NCBI RefSeq assembly: GCF_041601295.1
Contig: NZ_JBFIII010000035.1
Coordinates: forward strand, 1 to 27,390
Direction: 5' to 3'
Source of the DNA: Immundisolibacter sp.
GTDB lineage: Bacteria > Pseudomonadota > Gammaproteobacteria > Immundisolibacterales > Immundisolibacteraceae
DNA length: 27,390 bases
Part shown: in pieces, positions 16,103-22,621 of the stretch
Layout of the letters: each line of letters starts with the position of its first letter
Numbering within the stretch: the first letter of the stretch is position 1
Program-made: the position numbers and the translations under genes
The notes under the pieces: model-generated
Told to the model about the DNA's origin: nothing
The model's input: only the letters and a program-made list of their open reading frames with translations
Databases searched by the model: none

Positions 16103-16798
16103 CTAGCGCCGCAATGGCGGCGCGTATTGGCTCAGCGTTTGCTTGAACTGCTGGGCCAGCGGCGGAGTCGCGAACACCCGGTTCTCGAACACATCCCATG
16201 ACGACACGTGTCCACCGTACGCCTCGGCGTTGGCCGAGTCGTCCGGTTGCAGTACCGCGCCTTCCAGTGCCACGCCGGCAAACAGGCCCCGGGTACGGGA
16301 GTAGGAATAGATCTCGGCCTTCATTTGAGCATCAGTAGCAGCCGACGCCTGACGCCCCACCGGGCCCGCGGCGATTGCCGCGTCGGCGCCGAGCGTCACC
16401 TTGCCGCTGGCCAGGTTTTCCACGCCACGGCGGGTCTTGAACACCAGCACGATGTCGGTGGACTGGGCGCCAATCTGCCAGCCGATACTGCCACCGGCCA
16501 GCGTGATGAAGGACGGATTGCTCCAGCCACTATCCTGGCGCACCGCGATCACGCCCTTACCCCAGCGGCCACCGACGACGAAGCCGGCCTTGATGACACC
16601 GGGAATCACGGCAATACCGTAGGCATCGGCCAACAGCTCGGGCGGAATGGCGTTCTCCGGTATCTCACTTATTTGGTGCAATACGTCCGACGCAGTCCGC
16701 AGCCGGTCCTCTTCTGCCTGTCCCGCGCCGGCAACCGGCGACCAGAGCAACGGCAGGCTCAGCATTAACGCAATCAAGCTAGGCGAGCGTAGATTCAT
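16103..16798 (-). CDS. Exported SYLF (YSC84-like) lipid-binding domain protein
   Basis: A 231-residue periplasmic or outer-membrane-associated protein with a SYLF/YSC84 domain, a fold known to bind phosphoinositides in eukaryotes; bacterial function is unclear. A signal peptide (MNLRSPSLIALMLSLPLLWSPVAGA) is followed by the domain: IPPELLADAYGIAVIPGVIKAGFVVGGRWGKGVIAVRQDSGWSNPSFITLAGGSIGWQIGAQSTDIVLVFKTRRGVENL, then KVTLGADAAIAAGPVGRQ and YSYSRTRGLFAGVALEGAVL. All are standard SYLF blocks. ATG at 16798 is chosen over 16852 because it places the signal peptide at the N-terminus. It ends 3 bp before the MlaE-type gene and is thus the first gene of the lipid transport operon. Confidence 0.9.
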   Translation of the reverse strand: MNLRSPSLIALMLSLPLLWSPVAGAGQAEEDRLRTASDVLHQISEIPENAIPPELLADAYGIAVIPGVIKAGFVVGGRWGKGVIAVRQDSGWSNPSFITLAGGSIGWQIGAQSTDIVLVFKTRRGVENLASGKVTLGADAAIAAGPVGRQASAATDAQMKAEIYSYSRTRGLFAGVALEGAVLQPDDSANAEAYGGHVSSWDVFENRVFATPPLAQQFKQTLSQYAPPLRR

Positions 16799-16884
16799 CA
16801 GTGACCCCGGATCATTGAGCTGGAGGGAGCGGCCCGCTGACTGCATGGGCAAACCGGCGAGCGGTGGCTAATGATCTCACAGGC

Positions 16885-16916
16885 TTGCCGAAGGGCCGCA
16901 AGCTAACCCCTATAAT
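16885..16916 (+). promoter_or_regulatory. Possible promoter of the MDR dehydrogenase gene at 16978
   Basis: A perfect TATAAT sits at 16911-16916, 61 bp before the ATG at 16978. The only reasonable -35 is TTGCCG at 16885-16890, which leaves a long 20-base spacer, so activator help may be needed. The gap is shared with the divergent SYLF operon. Confidence 0.35.
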
Positions 16917-16977
16917 CGCCGGTACTGGCTGAGCCGCCGGTTGGCCCGGCATTTGATCGTTACGAGGAGAATTTGCA

Positions 16978-17985
16978 ATGAAGGTGATCGAGATTGCCGA
17001 GTTCGGCATCGCCAAACTGACCTCGGTCGAGCGCCCGGACCCGCAGCCCGGACCCGGCCAGGTGCTGGTGCGTGTACGCGCCGTGTCGCTGAACTACCGT
17101 GACCTGATGACCGTGCAAGGCCACTACAACCCGCGCCAGAAGTTGCCCCTGATTCCGTTGTCGGATGGCGCCGGCGAAGTGGTGGCGGTCGGCGCTGGCG
17201 TGCGCCGCTTCAAACCGGGTGACCGGGTTGTCGCAATCTTTGCCCAAAAGTGGCTGGGTGGTGAGCCGACGCCCGCTGCGCGCGGCTCCACCCTGGGCGG
17301 CCCTGGTGACGGCATGGCCGCCGAACTAGTGGCGCTGGATGAGGATGGCCTGGTGCCGATTCCGGAGCACCTGAGCTTCGAGCAGGCCGCCACCCTGCCG
17401 TGCGCCGGCGTGACCGCCTGGAATGCGGTGGTCGAACAGGGCCGGGTGCGGCCAGGCGACACCGTACTGGCACTGGGCACCGGCGGCGTTTCGCTGTTCG
17501 CCCTGCAATTTGCCAAGGCGGCGGGCGCCCAAGTCATCATCACATCCAGCAGCGACGAGAAGCTCGCCAAGGCCAAAACGCTGGGTGCTGATCACGGCAT
17601 CAACTACAGCACTCAGCCCGACTGGGACGCCGCGGTGCTGGGGCTCACCGACAAGGCCGGCGTGGATCAGGTGGTGGAAGTCGGTGGCGCGGGCACGCTG
17701 GCCCGCTCGATCAAGGCCGCACGCATGGGCGGCACCATTACCATTATCGGCGTGCTGGGCGGCAATGCCACCGAACTGGACCTGCGCCCGGTGCTGATGA
17801 AGGGCTTGCGCCTGCACGGCGTGTTTGTCGGTCCGCGAGAAATGTTCGAGGCCATGAACCGGGCGATCACAACACACCGCATTGAGCCGGCAATCGACAA
17901 GGTCTTCGAGCGCGACGATCTCCAGGCTGCGTTCGAGCATATGGCGGCAGGGCGTCATTTCGGTAAGATCGTGGTTCGGATGTGA
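16978..17985 (+). CDS. NAD(P)-dependent MDR alcohol dehydrogenase/quinone reductase-like protein
   Basis: A 335-residue medium-chain dehydrogenase with an excellent ribosome-binding site (GAGGAG) before the ATG. The GroES-like part has DPQPGPGQVLVRVRAVSLNYRDLMTVQGHY and PLIPLSDGAGEVVAVGAGVRRFKPGDRVV. The Rossmann part has VLALGTGGVSLFALQFAKAAGAQVIITSSSDEKLAKAKTLGADHGINY, with GTGGVS in place of the usual GAGGVG. The normal catalytic-zinc cysteine is Asn in LNYRDL and the SDGAG replaces GHE, so it is a zinc-independent member. The C-terminus (AAFEHMAAGRHFGKIVVRM) is typical. It stands alone between its own possible promoter and the CsgG-like gene. The substrate is unknown; it is only a distant relative of the MDR protein at 10559. 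Confidence 0.82.
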   Translation: MKVIEIAEFGIAKLTSVERPDPQPGPGQVLVRVRAVSLNYRDLMTVQGHYNPRQKLPLIPLSDGAGEVVAVGAGVRRFKPGDRVVAIFAQKWLGGEPTPAARGSTLGGPGDGMAAELVALDEDGLVPIPEHLSFEQAATLPCAGVTAWNAVVEQGRVRPGDTVLALGTGGVSLFALQFAKAAGAQVIITSSSDEKLAKAKTLGADHGINYSTQPDWDAAVLGLTDKAGVDQVVEVGGAGTLARSIKAARMGGTITIIGVLGGNATELDLRPVLMKGLRLHGVFVGPREMFEAMNRAITTHRIEPAIDKVFERDDLQAAFEHMAAGRHFGKIVVRM

Positions 17986-18078
17986 ATCGCTACATACCAA
18001 TTCGCAGTCGATTTCAATATAGTGGCCAAGGCTCAGTTTCGCCGTTTTTTTCCCAGCTCAACGACTCAGGGAGACGCT

Positions 18079-19035
18079 ATGTTCAGCAATAAGAATTGGA
18101 CCCGCGGCCTCGTCGGCTGTATCGCGGTAGTACTTACCGGCTGCGCCGACATGCAGCAGACCAGGCTTGGCGGTGGTGGCACCATGGTTACGGGCTCGGC
18201 CGGCGCCGCCGGGTCGCAGGGCGCGGCCCCGCAGCTCACGCACTGCGCCAGCCCCATCGGCACCGCCGCCCTGATCGAACAGGACAACCCGATGCTGGCG
18301 CAGGCTGGGCTGACCAGCCCCATTCCCCTGCTGCGCATCATGATGGCGCAAAGCAACTGTTTCCAGGTCGTGGACCGCGGCCAGGCCAGTCAGGCACTAC
18401 AACGCGAACGGGCCATGGCCTCTGCGGGCGAGCTGCAAAGCGGCAGCAATATGGGCGCCGGGCAGATGAAGGCGGCGGACTTCCTGATTACGCCCAACGT
18501 GATCTTCAAGGACGCCAATGCCGGTGGCGGTGGCATGGGCCTGGGCGCGCTCATCCCGGGCATCGGTGGCGCCATTGCTGGGGGAATCAAGTGGACCAAC
18601 ATGGAATCGCAGGTCACGTTGTTCCTGACCAATGTGCGCACCGGTGTCCAGGAAGCGGCTGCCGAAGGTAGCGCCAGCAAGCGCGATCTGGGCTTCGGTG
18701 GTCTCGCCTTCGGCGGGCTGGTCGGCGCCGGCGGAGGAGCCTATGCCAGTACGGATATCGGCAAGATCGTGTCAGCGGCCTTCCTGGATGCCCACAACAA
18801 GCTGGTGTCGCAACTTCAGGTCACTCAGCCGGCGGCCACGCGGCCATCTGCATCCGGTTACACGACCCTGTCGGACGTCAACATGCGCTCGGGCCCGTCC
18901 ACGCAATCGCCGGTGATCATGCTGGTGACCAAGGGCACGCCGGTCTCCCCGACCGGTGAGAAACAAGGTGCCTGGTGGCAGGTGGACGCGGCCGGTCGCA
19001 GTGGCTGGATTCATAGCGACTACATCGTCCGCTGA
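18079..19035 (+). CDS. CsgG-like lipoprotein with C-terminal bacterial SH3 domain
   Basis: A 318-residue lipoprotein. The signal peptide ends in VLTGC (Cys22). The middle (about 50-235) resembles the CsgG/HolB family of curli-secretion-like lipoproteins: LIEQDNPMLAQAGLTSPIPLLRIMMAQSNCFQVVDRGQASQALQRERAMA, then ADFLITPNVIFKD, a glycine-rich region (GLGALIPGIGGAIAGGI) and VTLFLTNVRTGVQEAAAEGSASKRDL. The last 65 residues are an SH3b domain (TLSDVNMRSGPSTQSPVIMLVTKGTPV, GAWWQVDAAGRSGWIHSDYIV), a cell-wall or protein-binding module. The ATG at 18079 has GGGAG seven bases upstream and gives the signal peptide at the N-terminus; the longer frame from 18022 adds an unlikely leader. It ends at the bidirectional terminator. 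No csgEF or curlin genes are present, so it is not a curli locus. Confidence 0.8.
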   Translation: MFSNKNWTRGLVGCIAVVLTGCADMQQTRLGGGGTMVTGSAGAAGSQGAAPQLTHCASPIGTAALIEQDNPMLAQAGLTSPIPLLRIMMAQSNCFQVVDRGQASQALQRERAMASAGELQSGSNMGAGQMKAADFLITPNVIFKDANAGGGGMGLGALIPGIGGAIAGGIKWTNMESQVTLFLTNVRTGVQEAAAEGSASKRDLGFGGLAFGGLVGAGGGAYASTDIGKIVSAAFLDAHNKLVSQLQVTQPAATRPSASGYTTLSDVNMRSGPSTQSPVIMLVTKGTPVSPTGEKQGAWWQVDAAGRSGWIHSDYIVR

Positions 19036-19044
19036 TCGCTTGTT

Positions 19045-19083
19045 AAAAAGGCCCGCTGGCGTGTTGCCAGCGGGCCTTTTTTT
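19045..19083. terminator. Bidirectional intrinsic terminator
   Basis: AAAAAGGCCCGCTGGC (19045-19060) pairs with GCCAGCGGGCCTTTTT (19066-19081) across a 5-base loop, followed by more T. The stem is perfect and both strands end in a T-run, so it can stop the plus-strand CsgG-like gene (stop at 19035) and the minus-strand RuBisCO-like/cupin operon (stop at 19093). Confidence 0.93.
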
Positions 19084-19092
19084 GTGTTGGCT

Positions 19093-19554
19093 TCAGACCT
19101 TCAGCAGGCGGGCCACGGCCTCCACCGAGCGCAGCTGCTTCAGTTCCTGCGCCGTCGGCAACAGTGGCCGGTCGCGCTCGCGGCTGACCACGCACAGGAA
19201 GCCGAGCGGCTCCTCGCCGTCGGCGTGAAACTGGTGAAAACACTGCGGCGCCACATATACGCAGTCAAACGCCGCGACCTGCTCCACCTGATCGCCAAGG
19301 ATCACCCTCCCCCGCCCCCGGATGATCACCACGGCGTGCGGATGCTGGTGTCGTTCCAGGGTTGAGTAACCGCCCGGCTGGACCTCGAAGTAGCGCACCA
19401 AGGCACCAAGTCCGCCCTCATCACTACCTTCGCCAAGCAGCGTGCGCCGGGTAATGTCACGAAACGGACTGCGATCTGTCTTGTACTCGCGCAGCGCCAC
19501 CTGGGGCCAGGAGAAGCCATCACTACGCACTATCCGCGAGCGTTGCTTGCTCAT
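19093..19554 (-). CDS. Cupin protein paired with RuBisCO-like protein; candidate methylthioxylulose-5-phosphate methylsulfurylase
   Basis: A 153-residue single-domain cupin. Motif 1 is GGYSTLERHQHPHAVVIIRGRG (61-82) with His69, His71 and possibly Glu67 or His73 as metal ligands; motif 2 is VYVAPQCFHQF with His107. The preceding LLGEGSDEGGLGALVRYFEVQPGG and the tail PLGFLCVVSRERDRPLLP look like the cupins found beside RuBisCO-like proteins. In Rhodospirillum rubrum such a cupin splits 1-methylthio-xylulose 5-phosphate to methanethiol and 1-deoxyxylulose 5-phosphate. The start at 19554 is chosen because its ATG overlaps the RuBisCO-like stop as ATGA; the longer frame from 19566 lacks support. 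Function is inferred from coupling plus family resemblance; an ordinary sugar-binding cupin remains possible. Confidence 0.7.
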   Translation of the reverse strand: MSKQRSRIVRSDGFSWPQVALREYKTDRSPFRDITRRTLLGEGSDEGGLGALVRYFEVQPGGYSTLERHQHPHAVVIIRGRGRVILGDQVEQVAAFDCVYVAPQCFHQFHADGEEPLGFLCVVSRERDRPLLPTAQELKQLRSVEAVARLLKV

Positions 19555-20753
19555 GACGCGCTGCACTCCACCACACGCCGCAGCGCGGCGGCTGCCCGCG
19601 TGAGATCACCCTGCGCGTACAGGCTGCCGCCGATCAGCAACATCGTATCCGGACCATAGCAGCGCAGCCAATGCCCGGCGCGGGCTACGTCTATGCCGCC
19701 AGCCGGGGCTGGCAGGCTGGCCCGGACTGTACCCAGGGGCCCACGCAAATGGGTATTGATACGGGCGCAGGTGGCGGCGGAGAAATTAAACCGGCCGCCA
19801 GCATTCGGATAGATGACGGCATCCGCACCAGCCAGCCGGAACAGGTCTCCGAGCACCAACTCCGCGGAAATGCCTGCGCTACGCCCAAACAACCCGCTGG
19901 TGAGCGCCGGGTGGGCCAGTACGGCGAGGCCAAACTGGTCACGAATGAGTTGCAGGGTATCCAGACCAACCAGCCACGGGCAAATGAGCACCCCACGACA
20001 GCCGGCATCCCTGGCCGCCGCCAGGCGCTCTGGCAGCCGCGCCGCCGAGGCGGTCACGTTTGGAAAGTACAGGCTGCGGCCGCCGGTCTGGGCATTGGCG
20101 CGGGTGACCGCCGCCTGGCATAACGCCAGACGCTCGCCAAACGGCGCGCATCGTTGGTCGGCCAAGCCATGATCATCCTTGATGATGTCGATACCACCGC
20201 GCGCGAACGCTTCGCAGCGCACCGCCAGTTCGGCCGCCGACAACCCCATGGGCTTCAGCGCCGTGCACAGAAGCGCGCGATTGGCGACGCCGGTCAAGGC
20301 GCGTAACCCGGAAATGCCATAGCCCGGGCCGCCCAGGCTCCGTAGCAGCGCCGCTGGCCAATCGAGGCCAACGATGCGAATGCCCGGTTTCAGCGAAATA
20401 TTGCCAAACAACAGATTCAGACACTGGGGCAAATCGTCGCCGATAGCGTCCAGGCTGTAGGAAAGCTGGACTTGCGCGCGCCGAGGTCCGGAATGCGAGA
20501 CCTGTTCGACGCGACCGGCCATGCGCTCCAGCAGCTCCGGCGCCACCAGGTCCCGCGGAAGCTCCACGGTTTGCTCCAAACCGATCAATGCGGCCTTGCG
20601 CGCCGGATCCTCATTGCGGCCGAGGGCCAAGACATAACGCACACCAAGCCGACCGTCGGCCCGGACACCAGGCGCTACCGTGCCCGGTATCGACAGGACA
20701 CGTCCGAGCGGAGGTGCGTCGGCGTCAGTGCGCCGGCCAACATTGACAGACAT
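19551..20753 (-). CDS. RuBisCO-like protein (form IV), candidate 5-methylthioribulose-1-phosphate isomerase
   Basis: A 400-residue member of the RuBisCO superfamily that cannot fix CO2. The barrel has CTALKPMGLS (163-172), where the second lysine of the RuBisCO KPK motif is Met169, and GGIDIIKDDHGLADQ (187-200), where the KDDE motif is KDDH (Lys192-His195), so one metal ligand glutamate is His. IYPNAGGRFNFSA occupies the loop 6 region and lacks the catalytic lysine, and LLIGGSLYAQG is near the C-terminus. These are form IV features. With the coupled cupin, the best guess is the R. rubrum-type isomerase of the methylthioadenosine-isoprenoid shunt. Other RuBisCO-like roles (enolase of methionine salvage, apionate-pathway decarboxylase) fit the context less well. 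The ATG at 20753 has no clear Shine-Dalgarno sequence. Confidence 0.85.
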   Translation of the reverse strand: MSVNVGRRTDADAPPLGRVLSIPGTVAPGVRADGRLGVRYVLALGRNEDPARKAALIGLEQTVELPRDLVAPELLERMAGRVEQVSHSGPRRAQVQLSYSLDAIGDDLPQCLNLLFGNISLKPGIRIVGLDWPAALLRSLGGPGYGISGLRALTGVANRALLCTALKPMGLSAAELAVRCEAFARGGIDIIKDDHGLADQRCAPFGERLALCQAAVTRANAQTGGRSLYFPNVTASAARLPERLAAARDAGCRGVLICPWLVGLDTLQLIRDQFGLAVLAHPALTSGLFGRSAGISAELVLGDLFRLAGADAVIYPNAGGRFNFSAATCARINTHLRGPLGTVRASLPAPAGGIDVARAGHWLRCYGPDTMLLIGGSLYAQGDLTRAAAALRRVVECSAS

Positions 20754-20868
20754 GAGGTTCGGACGGTCGGGAGGGTTGGTGATTTTATCCCAGCCCGTGA
20801 ATGGACGCGCAGCGATCAGACCGCGCTTGCCGCGTGCGGCGATACTGGTTACACATCCCGGCTAACAC

Positions 20869-20897
20869 TTGATACAGTGCTGAAGTTAAGTCAACAA
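20869..20897 (-). promoter_or_regulatory. Possible promoter of the RuBisCO-like/cupin operon
   Basis: On the minus strand TTGTTG (20897-20892) and TATCAA (20874-20869) are separated by exactly 17 bases, about 115 bp upstream of the RuBisCO-like ATG. Each hexamer matches the sigma70 consensus at four positions. The site lies in the divergent gap with the HNH gene. A by-eye call only. Confidence 0.28.
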
Positions 20898-20917
20898 CAG
20901 GGGCGACGGGTACCCGA

Positions 20918-21523
20918 ATGACGCAACAGCTTTCACAGCAGGTGCTGCGGACCGACGTGTCTGGCATGCCCCTGGAATGGGTGGACTATCAAGAGGCGGT
21001 ACGGCTGTATTGCTTTGGCCACGTGGCTTATGCCTGCGGCAACCCGCTGTTCTGCGTGCACGGGGGCATCAACGCCGCCAGTGGACGGCGAAGCGTTGTG
21101 GAGGTCAACTCGATCATCGCCACCATCGGCGACCAGTCCGCTTTGCGCCGCTGCCGCGAAACCTATTCCCCGCCGCTCAACAATCCGGCGCTGTTCAAGC
21201 GCGACGCGCACACCTGCCTGTATTGCGGCCAGCGGTTTCTGGCGCGGGATTTGTCGCGCGACCACGTGCGCCCACTCAGCCGCGGCGGCGATGACACCTG
21301 GGTCAACGTGGTCACCGCCTGCAAGCGCTGCAACAATCACAAAGCCAACCGAACACCAGAGCAAGCCGGTATGCAGCTATTAGCCATACCCTTCCTGCCA
21401 ACCCATGCCGAATATGTCTATTTGCGCGGCCGGCGAATTTTGGCTGACCAGATGGAATTCCTGCTCGCGCACTTTCCCCGCACGAGCCCACTGCAAGCGC
21501 GCCTGAGAGCACAACTGGCCTGA
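20918..21523 (+). CDS. HNH endonuclease-family protein
   Basis: A 201-residue protein with a zinc-bound HNH (beta-beta-alpha-metal) fold in its middle: the zinc knuckles are CLYC (Cys100, Cys103) and CKRC (Cys135, Cys138), and the nuclease motif is LSRDHVRPLSRGGDDTWVN (112-130, with Asp115-His116) followed by NNHKANRTPEQ (139-149). All the core residues are present, so it may cut DNA. Around it are an N-terminal region of about 90 residues and a C-terminal stretch (LPTHAEYVYLRGRRILADQMEFLLAHF) that I recognise as common in free-standing proteobacterial HNH proteins of unknown role. No restriction methyltransferase, phage or mobile-element gene is beside it, so a restriction role is not supported. 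The ATG at 20918 is preceded by GGGGCGACGGG. Confidence 0.85.
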   Translation: MTQQLSQQVLRTDVSGMPLEWVDYQEAVRLYCFGHVAYACGNPLFCVHGGINAASGRRSVVEVNSIIATIGDQSALRRCRETYSPPLNNPALFKRDAHTCLYCGQRFLARDLSRDHVRPLSRGGDDTWVNVVTACKRCNNHKANRTPEQAGMQLLAIPFLPTHAEYVYLRGRRILADQMEFLLAHFPRTSPLQARLRAQLA

Positions 21524-21958
21524 GGCCTGTTTGCCGCGCTTTGTGCGCCGCGCTGCGTGTCCGTTCCATGTGGGCGAGCGCCATAAGGTCCTTAACCCCT
21601 GCGATGAACTGCCGCTGCTCGGGTTGGTGGGCTGAGCTTGACGACCAGTACCGTGCTGCACGCAGCTACCAGCCTGCCTAAGCTGACCTCGATTTTTTGC
21701 CGCGTCATATACAGTGCGCAAAATTAGGCGTAGGCTGACCCCGTCTGTTTTTTCAGCTGCGGGTTTGCGGGCGGGTTCTGTCAGGAATCAGCCAGTGATT
21801 TGTAACCAAATTACAGGCTACAACGCGCTGACCAGCGGCTGTGTGTATTCTCCGAACCTGCGGGGACACCAACGGACAGCGGTTTTGGATATCCAGGGAC
21901 CATTCGGGCAAGCGTTGCCTGCCCAATTCGTCTCTTTATTTGTAAGTGGTTTTTTAAT
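21524..21958. other. 435-bp gap before the RRM gene: long leader with small palindromes
   Basis: No credible gene is seen on either strand. The gap holds two small symmetric sites: TGTAA-N5-TTACA (21801-21815), a possible operator, and GGCAA-GCG-TTGCC (21907-21919) about 40 bp before the RRM start. The right half (about 21700-21958) is less GC-rich than the flanking genes, with several T-runs, which suits a regulated promoter or a long structured 5' leader. No terminator for the HNH gene was found. Confidence 0.4.
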
Positions 21959-22228
21959 ATGACTTCGATTTATGTTGGCAATCTCCCTTTTACTGTGTCG
22001 GAAGACGAGCTGCGCACTCTGTTTGAGCAGCACGGTTCCGTCCATTCGGTAAAACTTATCAACGACCGCGAAACCGGCCGGCCCCGCGGTTTCGGATTCG
22101 TCGAAATGGATCCTTCCGCTGCCGCGGTCGCCATCCAACGACTGAACGGCGCCGACCTTGGCGGACGTGCACTGCGCATCAACGAAGCGCAGGAAAGAGA
22201 AGAGCGTCCCGCGCGCCATCCGCGCTAA
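21959..22228 (+). CDS. Small RRM-type RNA-binding protein
   Basis: An 89-residue protein that is essentially one RNA recognition motif. RNP2 is IYVGNL (4-9) and RNP1 is RGFGFVEM (43-50), with the aromatic residues Tyr5, Phe45 and Phe47 that stack on RNA bases. The C-terminal tail is short and charged (EREERPARHPR). Such single-RRM proteins are widespread in proteobacteria and cyanobacteria, are often cold- or stress-induced, and are thought to act as RNA chaperones or regulators. The ATG at 21959 is preceded by a weak AAGTGG. The unusually long upstream gap and the strong terminator directly after it indicate a monocistronic unit. Confidence 0.93.
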   Translation: MTSIYVGNLPFTVSEDELRTLFEQHGSVHSVKLINDRETGRPRGFGFVEMDPSAAAVAIQRLNGADLGGRALRINEAQEREERPARHPR

Positions 22229-22250
22229 GCCCAGTCGCCTGAGCTTTTTG

Positions 22251-22286
22251 AAACCCTGCGGCGCCGTGTGCGCCGCAGGGTTTTTT
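22251..22286 (+). terminator. Intrinsic terminator of the RRM gene
   Basis: CCCTGCGGCGC (22254-22264) pairs perfectly with GCGCCGCAGGG (22270-22280) across a 5-base loop and is followed by six T (22281-22286); three A before the stem extend the pairing with the T-run. It lies 26 bp after the RRM stop. Confidence 0.95.
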
Positions 22287-22621
22287 ATTGCTCATAACAA
22301 TTGATGCTCAACGACGAAAGCGAGGCTATACCGTCAACTTTGATTGTTCTTTTTTCGCCTCCCAAGGGAACCGCCGATTCATGAAGCGGCACCCACGGTG
22401 CACGAATCCACTGTCCAAATCGATAACCACCGACAAACCACGCTGTTCGGTGGCAGGCCCGACAAATGCGCATCCGTTGGCGCGTTGGCCTGATTCGCCG
22501 AATTCGTAGTCGCATTACGGGGAGTCGGCCGCCTTCTGCTGGGCCAATCGGTTGATTTTCGTGAATATGGCACCGATGATCACCCACAAAAATTGGACAA
22601 TCACGGCACACGGAGAGGCGG
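22287..22621. other. 335-bp gap before the double dehydrogenase gene
   Basis: I see no gene here. Short open frames on both strands have no recognisable protein features or good ribosome-binding sites. The segment includes AT-richer stretches near 22340-22360 and 22550-22600, probably holding the promoter of the downstream gene, but no hexamer pair is convincing. CGGAGAGGCGG just before 22622 is the ribosome-binding site of that gene. Confidence 0.4.

Noticed and set aside
18050..18062. T-run after GCCG before the CsgG-like gene as a terminator of the MDR gene
   Set aside because: There is no stable stem directly upstream of the T-run.
22285..22611. Short frames on both strands in the gap before the tandem dehydrogenase
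   Set aside because: No ribosome-binding sites, no recognisable domains, and the minus-strand one overlaps the RRM terminator region.
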